The translations under genes were made by a program, and so were the position numbers. DNA of 64,000 nucleotides from Branchiostoma floridae (Eukaryota > Chordata > Leptocardii > Amphioxiformes > Branchiostomatidae): NCBI RefSeq assembly GCF_000003815.2, contig NC_049984.1, positions 8,919,196 to 8,983,195 of the forward strand, written 5' to 3'. Positions within the stretch are counted from its first letter, which is position 1, and every line of letters begins with the position of its first letter. Below, piece after piece: positions 12,307 through 23,800 of the stretch. The notes under the pieces are model-generated. The model saw only the letters and a program-made list of their open reading frames with translations, searched no databases and was not told where the DNA came from.

Positions 12307-15300
12307 CTACATCCTCCAGTTCCACGGAATGCACACATCCCCATCCTGCGTTATTGAGTAGAACTGTGTGACCCTCAGCCGTGCACCCTTCAGTAACGGG
12401 CTCAGCTCCAAGTACTGATGTCTGAGTCTCTGGCAGCATGATATCATCTGTGGCATGGACACGTTATGGTCCTTTCTCAGTGCTGCCAGCTCCAGTACTT
12501 CCCGGCACCTCTGCATCTCCTCTCCCTCTACCCTGTAGTCCCTGTCAATGTGGTGGTTAGACAAGGGATGTTAGTTTCCATCTCATCAGCGGTGTAATAA
12601 CAGCTTATAAGATTCCTGATGGTCCGCTCTATATAGCATAGACTGAAGCAGTGTCAGGTATGTATGATTAAAAAAAAATTTCAATACAATCAAACTGAAA
12701 TATAACTATAAGTTATCTGTACATTTGAACTAAATGTATATAGTGGTTTTCTTTGGACAGTTGTGTGTGACAAACCAGTAGTGCAGTTATGTCTAACCAT
12801 TGTTCAAGAAGGAAATGTTTACCTGTCGTATTGCTGCAGAAGATACTGAGAGTCTGATAACTTCCTCCTGATGAAGTGTACCAGCTGGGATGGTGGGCAG
12901 GAGATAGGCACCAAGAACTGACCTGTCTGGGACAGCCGAAGAGTGCTGTTCTCTCTGCAAGGAAGATATATCTCTGTATAGATTAATTCTGATTAAGATA
13001 GTAACTGACGCAAGCCTATGATATAGAAGAGATGCTTGGAAAACATTTGGAAAAAAATTTTGCTGGTAGATATATCTACAAATCTGGTACATGCAAACAA
13101 ACTACATGTATTAGAGACAGGAACTGAAGCAAAACTAGTACAAATGCTTCTGAAACCAATTAATGAGTTATGTCTTCTTGAGTGTGCTGTATGTGTTTAG
13201 TACTAAATGTTTTTCACATCTATTAAAGGCAGAAACCTGTTTGTATCTTGTAAGCTCTAAAAAGATATTAAAATAAGACACAACCTACCCTTGCAACACA
13301 ATCCTATACTTGCTGAGGTTTCCCACAGAAAAGAAATGTTCTGTGCCATCTAACTGTAGGCTTTCGATCAGTCTCTGCAGCCACTTGGCATATGACACTG
13401 CCATTACCGTGGCAACATTACAGTCCCGCCGAACTTTGACCTGTGACATGAGCGCAGACAGCTGTTTCTCCAGGACGGGGATGTGCTCTACCACCGCTTC
13501 ATAGCGAGGCAGGCTGCTGATCAGCTGTACAGCAACAGATAAAAACAGGACACCAGGGTTACAAACAGGCAGCTGAGATCAACTGACATGGGCAGGAAGG
13601 GTCTTCGATGCACAGCATTTTCCCGTGTAAGAATATTCAGACTTTAAATCACCCCCATGTCTCCAGGAATTATGAAAATGTGCACAGATAAAGACAGGTC
13701 TGAAAGCCTAGCATGTTAACAGTATGGTTAAGACAAGGCTAGTATCACTTACCATAAACCAGTGCTGCCACACATCTTCATGGCTCAAGACAATCTGGCC
13801 ATCAGCACTGACTCCAGAGTAGTTGTTGGAGAACATGATAGTTTTTCCTACAAGTGAGTTGAATTTCATGTACATCATCACACAGTAACATTGGTTCATC
13901 TAGATCTACACATCTATGCATTCTTGCTCTTAGTACAAACAAATCCAGACTAAGAATCATTGGGAAAAGATTTTAAATCTTAATGGCAATATCAAGGACC
14001 TGTACCTTTCAGGAAGTATGTCATATCTGGGTGCTGCCGACAGAGTCGTAGGAAGCTCTGCAGACAACTTTTGACGATGAAACAGCCCAGCTCACAATCA
14101 CAGTCAACCGACAGCACACCATAGTCCCCACACAGCTTGGTCTCCAACGTCCTGTTGGTGTCTCGCACCGTCTGGCTCTGCTTCCGTCTTTTCTCAATCT
14201 TTGGCATGTTGGTACTCACCCATGACCTTAAAAACAGAAAACGTGACATGGCACTTGAAAAGAAAACCAAAAACACAAAATGCATATCTCAAGTAAAATG
14301 GCAAATCAATCATAGTCATGTGGGTACCAGTCACCTCCAAAACTTTACAAACCTAAGTCTAATATCTTTCTTTATCTGTGATCTCCTGAGATTTCTGTGA
14401 CTGCCGGGTCTGGTGAAGAAGTCATGAACCACTGCCTCGTCCCAGCGTCTTAACGGCATGGCTGTTGACTTGGTGGGCTGAGTAGAGCGCAGTTTCTCCA
14501 GATGACAAGTGGGCAGGTCACAGGAGCTCAAGATCTCCTCCACTACAGTCAGGAAGTCTTTGGACAGTATGGTGAACTGGACGGACTTAAAACCTACAGG
14601 ACCTGCTGGAAAAGGGCAAAAAAATATTACACTGTCACTTGTTCCTCCTGAGTTGTCAAATAAAGAAATGAAACAATTTCAATATAATTTGTTTACATGC
14701 TGGTAGGCACCATATTTTCAGAATATTTGTGTGCAATAAATAAGCCCAGCCTCAGTCAGTGTGTTATGCTGACATAATAATTATGTCGAAATAAGAGGAT
14801 GCTTGTGACAAATTTCTTACTTCTGTTGTCCTGGTTAACGTTGTTCTCTCGTATGTAGAACTTGAGACTGGGAGGCAGATGTGGACAGCCTGCCTGGATA
14901 GACTCCAGGTAACCGTTCAACTGCTTTAAGGATGATTCGTTCACCTTCTGCATATGGAAACATTTATTTTTTTAATGCATGGTAAATGGGAGTAGCTGCA
15001 TTACCATTGCATTGTATCATTTCACAGGAGCTGAACTGAGGGTGATCGTAAAAAAAATGTGAAAATTACAGGAAATATTACTGACATTGTCCATATCAAC
15101 TTAATTCTATAAAAGATATGAACAGTGTTCGCTAGGACGGTGACATAAAAAAACATGTCATGTAGAACTAAATGATAACTCAAATAAGTCTTTTCTTCTT
15201 CTTGAGTTCTTCGTCCTTTCTTTTCAATTACAATGTATTTGATAGCTAAGCATGATTTTCTTGCCATCTCCGTTGATAATACAGTCATTCAGTACAGGAT

Positions 15301-15676
15301 AGATTGCAATGACAAGCAAGGAGGTTCAACGTCCTCGTGACAAGGTATGACAACAATGCCTGAATGCAAAGCCTGCGCATAAACAGACCTTCTCCCTCGG
15401 GAACTGTCCAAACAGGTCGGGGTGGACAGCGAAGTAGAACGGCCGGAGAGGGTTGCTGGCGGCGGGCAGCTCGGCCGGCTGACTCTGCGGTCCGGAGTGG
15501 ACAGTGTTTATAGACAATCTCATGGGGGGTTGGCTGCGTAATAATCTGTAAAAAAATGTTCAAAAATTGTCAACATTTTTACGTGCTGTGGCATCGTTAG
15601 AGCCAAGGGAAGATGGACAGAGAACGCTGTAGCTCGCGATGTTATAACGTTACCTGATAGCTCTGATGATGTTCAT
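12307..15676 (-). CDS. TCAIM: T-cell activation inhibitor, mitochondrial (TCAIM), complete
   Basis: Nine exons: 15676-15654, 15545-15389, 14947-14821, 14605-14353, 14226-14006, 13847-13753, 13524-13289, 12954-12823, 12541-12307 (TAG 12309-12307). All junctions are GT-AG and the sum is 1479 nt (492 aa); human TCAIM is about 496 aa. Shared landmarks are NPLRPFYFAVHPDLFGQFPR near residues 39-58, LKFYIRENN, the FSNNYSGVSADGQ segment, and the C-terminus FYSITQDGDVCIPWNW. The N-terminus (MNIIRAIRLLRSQPPMRL) is basic with no acidic residue, fitting a mitochondrial presequence. In mammals the protein is mitochondrial and dampens T-cell activation; in an invertebrate the role must be older and more general, and is unknown. 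The exon 4 acceptor is a CAGCAG tandem (14607-14602) that can add or drop one codon. Upstream lie AGTTCA direct repeats (15863-15889). Confidence 0.96.
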
Positions 15677-15862
15677 GGCGAAAAGTTGACGATTTTTGTC
15701 CTTCTTCACGTGTTGTGGTTGTTCAATCTAAACTGTCCAGGTTTGTTTACATGTCTGGAGACGCCACGCGATTGTAACTCCGCCATTTTCACTTCTTTTC
15801 GTCTCCTTCCAGATGACCTCCATGACGTCAAGGGTCAAACGTCACTAGTTGCTTTACTTTAT

Positions 15863-15889
15863 AGTTCAAAGTTCAAAGTTCAAAGTTCG
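15863..15889. promoter_or_regulatory. four AGTTCA half-sites spaced by one base (DR1-like array)
   Basis: AGTTCAA occurs three times with exact 7-bp period, then AGTTCG. AGTTCA-A-AGTTCA is the DR1 arrangement bound by HNF4, RXR or PPAR-type nuclear receptors. It lies about 190 bases upstream of the TCAIM ATG. Binding is inferred. Confidence 0.45.
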
Positions 15890-16240
15890 GAAAACGTCAC
15901 CGAAGACTCCGAGGCAGAGAACTAGTAACGTTACCTCTCTCGCTCTCCAGAGTACGGTGTTGACATCATCATCAACAACAACAACGGTGTTCACAGGTAA
16001 CGTTACTATTATATCAAACTCTCCAACTATAGAGGTCACCTTATCGATCATAAGCCACGGAAGACGGGCGAAAAACGCAGCTCAGCATATCATAACAAGA
16101 TGACAAACAACATGTCACTGGACGCACCATATGCATCATCAACCCGCCTCCTCATGCTATTATTATCAACCTCCTTCGTGCTTGGATAACGTTCTCCCCC
16201 TGCTAGATATCGACCACAGTTTCTTGGTCTATGAAGATAA

Positions 16241-16327
16241 CGCAACTCGTCCCGTCGGTTTCTTGAAGATGACGCAACTCGTCCCGTCGCAACTCGTCCC
16301 GTCGCAATCGCAACTCGTCCCGTCGGT
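16241..16327 (+). repeat. GCAACTCGTCCCGTC repeats, four copies
   Basis: The 15-mer occurs at 16242, 16274, 16289 and 16310, the middle pair directly tandem. The stretch is CpG-rich and lies just before the 16385 element. Function not recognised. Confidence 0.8.
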
Positions 16328-16384
16328 CGTTGGCCCCATTCTACGCGCTGGCGGTCGAAACCACTGCACTGGGTCTATATAAAG

Positions 16385-17430
16385 AGGGTCTGCATGCTCT
16401 TTTCCGTAAGGCGTAGGCAGGCCTTTTAACTTCTCGTAATTCGTAGGGAAGCTTTTTTATTTCACGTAATTCGTAGTGAGGATGGAAAATTTACCGTAAA
16501 GCGTAGCCAGTGCATTTCACGTAAAGCGTAATCTAGCCCAAAATTTTTACGTAAAACGTAATCTAGCCTAAAAATTACCCGTAAATCGTAGTCTGGCCTC
16601 CCAAATTTCGTAAGTCGAAGCGTAGTCTACCAGTAAATTTTAGCCCTCAAAACAAAGGAAATTGCGTTTCAAAGGATCAAGATTTTAAAATTTTGCCGGA
16701 TCTCCCCTGCGACTCTTTTCACCTTCGGTCATCGACATGGTAAAAATTGTATCGGTGGCCTCGCCCTCGAAAACCTTTTTGCTAATAAAAATGTCATTGA
16801 TGTTAACTTAGTCTGCCAGCAAAATTTGCCCATCAAAATGCAGGAAATATCATTTTATAGGGTCAAGATTTCAAAATTTCCATGGCCCTCTCTTGCGCCG
16901 CCTCGCGCCTTCGGCGCTCGAAATGCTGAAAATGATGTTGGGGGATGTGATGTGTCAACCTCAAACACCCTTTTTGCTGATAGAAATGTCATTTAACTGA
17001 GTTTATATAATAGCCAGAAAACTTAGGAAATTGCGTTTCCGGGGGTCAGGATTTCACAATTATCCCAGACTTCCCTTGCGACGCCTCGCCCCTTCGGCGC
17101 TCGACATGGCAAAAATCTGTTGGGTGGCTTACACTGAACCCCTGGGAATCTTTAATCAGATATGCCATTTAACTTAGCTACCAGCAAAAATTTCCCCTCA
17201 AAATGCGGGAAATAGTGTTTCAGAGAGTCAAAATTTCAAAATTTTCCCGGCGGAGCATGCCCCCGCCCTCGCCGAGTGTTGCCAGCCTTCCAGAATTTAT
17301 TAGGGTAAACCGTTGCCGGCCTTTCTGAATTTAGCGTAAAGCGTTGCCGGCCTTCGGAATTTAACGTAAAACGTTGTCGACCGTCCTGAATTTAGCGTAA
17401 AGCGTTGTCAGGATCCCCCATGCAGACCCT
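16385..17430 (+). mobile_element. CGTAAAGCGTAG-rich inverted-repeat element (copy 1, longest)
   Basis: The ends AGGGTCTGCATG and CATGCAGACCCT are exact inverted repeats. They are flanked by ATATAAAG and CTATAAAG, a likely 8-bp target duplication with one mismatch. Both subterminal zones carry many CGTAA(A/T)(G/C)CGTAG-like words. The core has about four diverged tandem units of roughly 180 bp (each with CCAGCAAAATTT, GGAAAT, GGGTCAAGATTTCAAAATTT, and CGCCTTCGGCGCTCG). No transposase reading frame is present. Related copies lie at 45793-46443 (reversed) and 63795-63996. Confidence 0.75.
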
Positions 17431-17852
17431 CTATAAAGGGGCCACTGTAAATTTACTTGCCAAAGGAGGCTTTCATACCTAGGTGGGAGCAAGGAAGCTT
17501 ATAACATCCTTGGTGGGAGTTTTACACGGTAGGAGTACTGGATACTTTATCCATTTTGGAAGAGGTTACCCACAGCTACTGTAGTTTCATTTACACTCAT
17601 TTGTGTGTGATGTGATTGTAATGTTCAACCGTAATACTAATATTTAAGGAGGGGTACCTCCTTTGGAGCGACAAAACCCTACCATGAGACTATGTAATAG
17701 TGCCCTATAGTGCTGCGGTGTATTTAGAGATTGTGCCCGAACAAGAATCAAGAAAAAAATTATCATTCATTGTACTTTTTTCCGTCACATCCAGTACGTC
17801 AGAGAGGATCTTGGAGGAAAGCTGACCAGTGTGAACAAGCAGATCCATCAAC

Positions 17853-20800
17853 ATGTCAGCTGACTCCCTGCCCGTCCCCCTGACCTGGATCCTACTGGCC
17901 ATACTGCCGGTCCTGTTCTACATGTGAGTTAGTTAAGGTTATATCTCCAAGCAGATGTTGGGATCGACAATTGTTAACTTTTCTCCTAAGGGTGCTCCAA
18001 TGACGACTGTCAGAAAAACTGATAAGAAAATGTGACGACTGTCCATGCCAGGCAATGTCTGCTTTACATGTTGTTGTTTTTTCACCAGTAATGATGAGTT
18101 GACCGTGACAAAGGTCCTCTGGTGATTTCTTGTTGTTGTAGCTCACAGCTTGTAAATGTGAGATGAGACATAGTCCTGGTGTGTTTATCAACAGATACGC
18201 AGTGCGACCCCTTCAGCTGTTTAAGAAGATGGGTGTGCCAGGTCCCGCCCCGTGGCCAATCATTGGGAACCTGCTGGATCACATGAGAGACGTGAGTCTG
18301 AATTAAAGTTAGTGCTTCTACAATAATGTCATATCAATGAATCTGTATTTATTTATTTCTTGTTGAGTTGGTTGAGTGGCTTTGATCAATAGAAAAAAAT
18401 AAAAATTGGTAAAAAAAGGTTACAGATCTAAAAATAGCATTTACAGAGAAAACTTGAGATCAGGAAAAAAATGTAATTGGGGTATGAAATATTGTTTGTG
18501 TGCCAACTGCAGTTTTAGCCTCACTCTATTATACCAGTTTAAAGACCTACTTGACAGGCTTCATATTCTTCTTTCTTTGGAGGTCATTATCTTCAAGTAC
18601 AAGTGGTGCATTCAAAAGATTTAACTCATCAACATTTTGAGACACGGTTGTTCAAGTAATGATTTTAACTTTTCTCAAAGGGCATATGGAACATTGAGAC
18701 TCAAGTTGCACGAACACGGAAATATGGCACTGTGTATGGGTAAGTGCATCATCATCAGTATTTCAGGTACTTTGAGGTAGCCTACTACCTCAGTGTATCC
18801 TATGCCATTCTCTATACACTGTCAGGTGTGAACCTGCTCTTAAGAGTCAGAAACAATCACTACAAGCCAAATATTTTAATCTACTAAGTACATTAAAATT
18901 GGAAAGTGGTGCGTGATTCAAATTTGATTCATTGGCAACTCATCCATGCTACTACATGTACAATGTATCTACAAAACTGAATACATTGTATGATATCTAA
19001 TGAAACACAGACTATAAGGCCTAAAACCTTTCCATGTAGCATTCATTTGTTTTATGCAGTCAAACCTGAATTCAGCAACCCCTCATTGGACTGAGGAAAA
19101 TTTTTATTGAGGACAGGTGGTTGCTCAGGACAGGGTGGGGTCACCTAGGACTGGTCGGTTTTGACGTGGCTCTTTAACATCATTTGCTTCATTTTCAGGA
19201 TGTTTGGTGGAGGATTCACGGGTGTCTTCATAACAGACCCAGAAATGTTGCAGGATGTGTTTGTGAAGAAATTCCACAGTTTTACAAACCGCCAGGTGTG
19301 TATATGTACCACTTCCTCATGACTGGGTGTAGTGCTGCTTTAGTCTTGAATACATTCCAAGTCAGGTGTTTATGCAAGAAAATGTCCAGATAATGCCAAT
19401 GGATGATTCATGATTGCTGTTAGAGCAACCAGTAAGCTGATACCATCCCAAGACCAGGAGTTCTGACAAGTCATTTCAGAATTAGATAATGAGTCATCGA
19501 TAATAGCATATAAATTTATTGCAAATTCTTGCCCGAGGGCTAATTGCAGGTGACAGAGAAAAAAAAAGACAATAAATGGTAAGCACTAAAACAGTACTAG
19601 TATAGTAAGCGACTACTGATTAATTAAAGATACTCAAGAGTTGGTTGTTTTCTAGAGCTAATCATAGAGTATAATTGATGTCAAATGTCGAGTATTGCAG
19701 GTTCCTCTTGATAAAATGATGATTTCATACAACCTTGAATGGAATGGTATACCCAAAGATTAATCTGCTTTCCAAGCACAGTGAACAATTAGTCTTTTTT
19801 AGACTGACTGAGAAAAAAGCTATATACATGTACGTGCAACGCAAGTTTGAAGTCCCGAAAGAAAAAGCAGTAACTGTTGAATATTATACAGATACAGATG
19901 TAGGTGTTCTTTGTGTTAGTCTAAGAACCTTAAGATCAACGTAAAACCTGTGAGTCGCATGCTGATGCAGCTATTTGTGTTCTTTGTGTTAGACTAAGAA
20001 CCTTAAGATCAACATAAAACCTGTGAGTCGCATGCTGATGCAGCTATTTGTGTTCTTTGTGTTAGACTAAGAACTTTCAGATCAACGTAAAACCTGTGAG
20101 TCGCATGCTGATGCAGCTATTTGTGTTCTTTGTGTTAGACTAAGGACCTTCAGATCAACGTAAAACCTGTGAGTCGCATGCTGATGCAGCTATTTGTGTT
20201 CTTTGTGTTAGACTAAGAACTTTCAGATCAACGTAAAACCTGTGAGTCGCATGCTGATGCAGCTATTTGTGTTCTTTGTGTTAGACTAAGGACCTTCAGA
20301 TCAACGTAAGACCTGCGGGTCGCATGCTGACATCGCTGTTTGACGAGGACTGGAAGAGCGTACGGAGCACCGTCAGTCCGGCCTTCAGTGGGGGCAAGCT
20401 AAAACAGGTAAGACATAAACAGGAGAACATGAACACTCAACAGGCTGTGTCAGGACCTGTTTGACTATAGTGGGAAGGACCTGGACTGGTTGTGGTGCTC
20501 AACAGTATGATAATGAACAGGCTATTTGTTTCATGAAGTCAATAACAATTGAGGCTGGCAATTTGATCAGACAGCTTTATATGCCATTGTATACTTATTA
20601 CTGCCTAGTACGTACAAATGTATCTGCTATGCATGTGATGATACCTTTAGTCGTATCTTTAAACTTTGGCAAAGAGAGGTACAATTGAGGTTAATCATTA
20701 GTCTTTATGACTGCAATGTAACTTGCAAGCTACAATGACATGAGTGTTGTTGACAGATGGCAGGACCAATGAACAGCTGTGCTGATCTGCTGATAGAGAA

Positions 20801-23800
20801 CATGAGCAAGTTTGCAGAAAGTGGTGAATGCTTCGAGGTCAAGGAGTGAGTGCTGATTAGCAATATTTGGATTTCTCACAGTTAATGGGGGTATGCTAGG
20901 AAATCTGAGAGAGAGAGAACTGGTTTATTTATTGAACGCACACAAAATCAAGTACAAGCTGGTAGTCCGGAGACTAAATTGCCTCGTACTAAGTACACAA
21001 GAGAGTATAATGGAAATCCCTGCATATGTGCAGTAATCAAATTATTATAATCGCAATTCGCACTCAGCTGTACAATTTCAAAGTGTGGATCTACACACAC
21101 ATAGTAGATATATATATATCAGTAATAAAATCTCATTTCAATCTAAAACATCACTATTAAGGAATATCAAAAAGTGACATCTGAAGTCTAACATGAATTT
21201 AAAAGGTCGACACAGTAAGGGAGCGTAGTGTTCCTGGCACCTACCATGTTAGGTTGGGGTTGTTGATGTTTTATCGTTATTTTGTGCTGCATGGCAGGAA
21301 TGTTAAACTTCTGTTGAAAACTCTATTAAGATAGAGTTTTCATCAGTTTAAAAACTTGCCAGTCAGGGTTGGACAAGTCCACTAGCCCGATTGTCCCAGG
21401 CAAGTGAAAGTGTCCATCGGGCAAGTGAATGTCTTCCCCACTTGTCCGATCGGGCAAGTAAGAGTTTTCCATGAGATTTTGATATACTTATGATATGCTT
21501 ATCACAGTTACCGCATCAAGCATTGGTCAGCACAGAAAAATAGAGCCAATGATAAAAGAATTTCATTGCTGCACGTTAAAATACATAGTAAAAAATGTTA
21601 GTTAGATTTTTGGGCAAGCAGAAAGCTGGTTCGGGCAAGGACATTACATCAGATATAACGTCCATGGTTCGGGCAAGTAAATTTTGCATGTACTTGCCTG
21701 ATAGGACAAGTGAATTTTAGAAAACTTGTTAAACCCTGCCAGTGATGGAAGCTCATAAAGGTATGATGTCTTGTTGTTACAGACTCACTGGTGCCTTCAC
21801 CATGGATGCGATCACCAGGACAGCGTTTGGTACTCAGATCGACTCACAGAAGAATCCAGATGATCCTTTTGTTGTCTATGCAAAGAAGATGATTGACAGA
21901 CCAATTTCTCCTGCCCTTCTCATGTTCAGTAAGTCTTGTTTGTAATATGGGCAATGTTGGTGCCTGAGACTCTTTGTTTGTGCCTGTATCTTGTACAATT
22001 CAATGTTGTATTTATCACTGTCCAAGATTTTCATCATTTCTATAACCTATAATTTTGTTTTTGTTGAATTTTCTCTTCTGCAGTGTTTTTTCCAAAGCTG
22101 ATGAAACCAATCTTTGAGAAGTTTCAAGTCGGTATCTTCCCAACTGCACCCACCCAGTTCTTCTACAATGTTTTTGACCAGTTGATGGAAATGAGAGAGA
22201 CTGAGCAAGTAAGTATCACTACTGGCTGGTTTATCATTCAATGCCATTCATGCTGCCCTTCACTATGTTTTTCACATCCCTGCTTCAGGTTCAGGAGGTT
22301 AGAATGCTGTCTCTTTACACTTTACAAAGGTTCTAATTGTTGACGATAGTGTAAATGCAGAAATTTTTGCGGTGGTTTTATGTTTGCGGTTTTCATGTTG
22401 CAAATTTACCACAAACTTAAAACCACCGCAAACATTTTTCCTTGGCAGGAAGAGACTACAGTGTATGGTCCTACCGAGAACTTAAAACCACTGCAAACAG
22501 TCCTGGTCCTGCTACCGCGAAATTAAATCCCCACAAACTTAAATGTATTTACAGTTATTGTCCTTCTACTTCTCTTGCAAAGGAACGTGTGGACTTTATG
22601 CAGCTGATGATGAATGCTCACAAGGAACACGACAAAGAACCTGACGGCAGCGGAGATAAGCCACGTGGACAGAAACACCGTAGGTTTCATGACACGGTGA
22701 TATTGTAGGTTTAACCTTCTTAGAAGTCACAATTTTGTTTTGGAGAAGTTAAGGCCAACTCGTGATATGTCAAGTAACTCAGAGTTTTAGTCCATCTTAA
22801 CACGCGACTAGTTCATGGAGGTGGTAGCCTGACTTAATCAAGCTTCTAGCAGACTTTCCACTGGTCAGGCACATGGAGGAGACTCAATGAGTGTATAATC
22901 GCTGGTATTGTAATGAGTGACTTTCGTGCTGTAGGTTCAGGGAAGTCATTTTCTATGTTAGATTCAATTGTACCCATTGAGACACGGGCACATAGAAGCA
23001 CCCTCTGATTATACACCATTACTAAGCGGTTCATCAAAGTAAATTTATGTGACAACATGTTTCAGCACTCACTAAGGATGATGTTGTTGCTAATGGGATC
23101 CTTTTCTTCATCGCGGGATATGAGACGACTGCTACAACCATGGCCTTCGCGCTGTACAACCTGGCACTGAACCAAGACGTACAGGAGAAAGTCAGACAGG
23201 AGATTGAACATGTCATGGAGGACAAGGTACGTTCTTCCATAACCTTCTATAGTCTCCCTGGTATTTGGCAAAGGCTGAAACACAGTAATTTGTATTGCCA
23301 TAGTTGTCATCATGTTAACATTGTTTGTTGTCGTAATTACATGTACACATGTAGTTGTTTTTTTCTTAACAGACATATGCATCACCTCTTGCTCTAGTGC
23401 GTATGATTATCGTCATTGTGATAATAATAATTGTAGTTGTTGCTGTACAAAATGTACATTCTTGTCAAATCTCAAGCGCAAAACTAAGACTCTTATCTTG
23501 GGAAAGTTTCACCAATGTTGGTTTTAGAATATAATTATGATCAGGAAGGAAAGGCAAAACCACGGGATCAACTTTTGACATTCAACTCTTTTCAGGAAGT
23601 TGTTGACTATGAGGCTGTCCACAAGATGTCGTACCTGGAAATGTGCATCTTGGAGACCCTGCGTATGTACCCTCCTGTTTCCATGTGAGTATTTTTTCTT
23701 TCTTTCAAAAATTTTACTACCAGTGGCTTAAGCTTCATTTGCCAGTAAACATTATGCGGTACTTCTGTACAAATATGACAGCATCATTTGAATACTTGAG

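Larger units (their letters stand above)
15677..17852. promoter_or_regulatory. divergent intergenic region between TCAIM and the P450 gene
   Basis: Should hold promoters for both genes, whose ATGs face away at 15676 and 17853. Left part: AGTTCA repeats at 15863-15889. Middle: four 15-bp repeats at 16241-16327 and an inverted-repeat element at 16385-17430. No TATA box could be assigned with confidence; TATATAAAG at 16378-16384 abuts the element and its mirror TATAAAG follows it, so these look like target duplications. Confidence 0.45.

Noticed and set aside
21315-21342. hairpin GAAAACTCTAT / ATAGAGTTTTC
   Set aside because: An 11-bp stem in AT-rich intron DNA is expected by chance at this scale; no copies seen.
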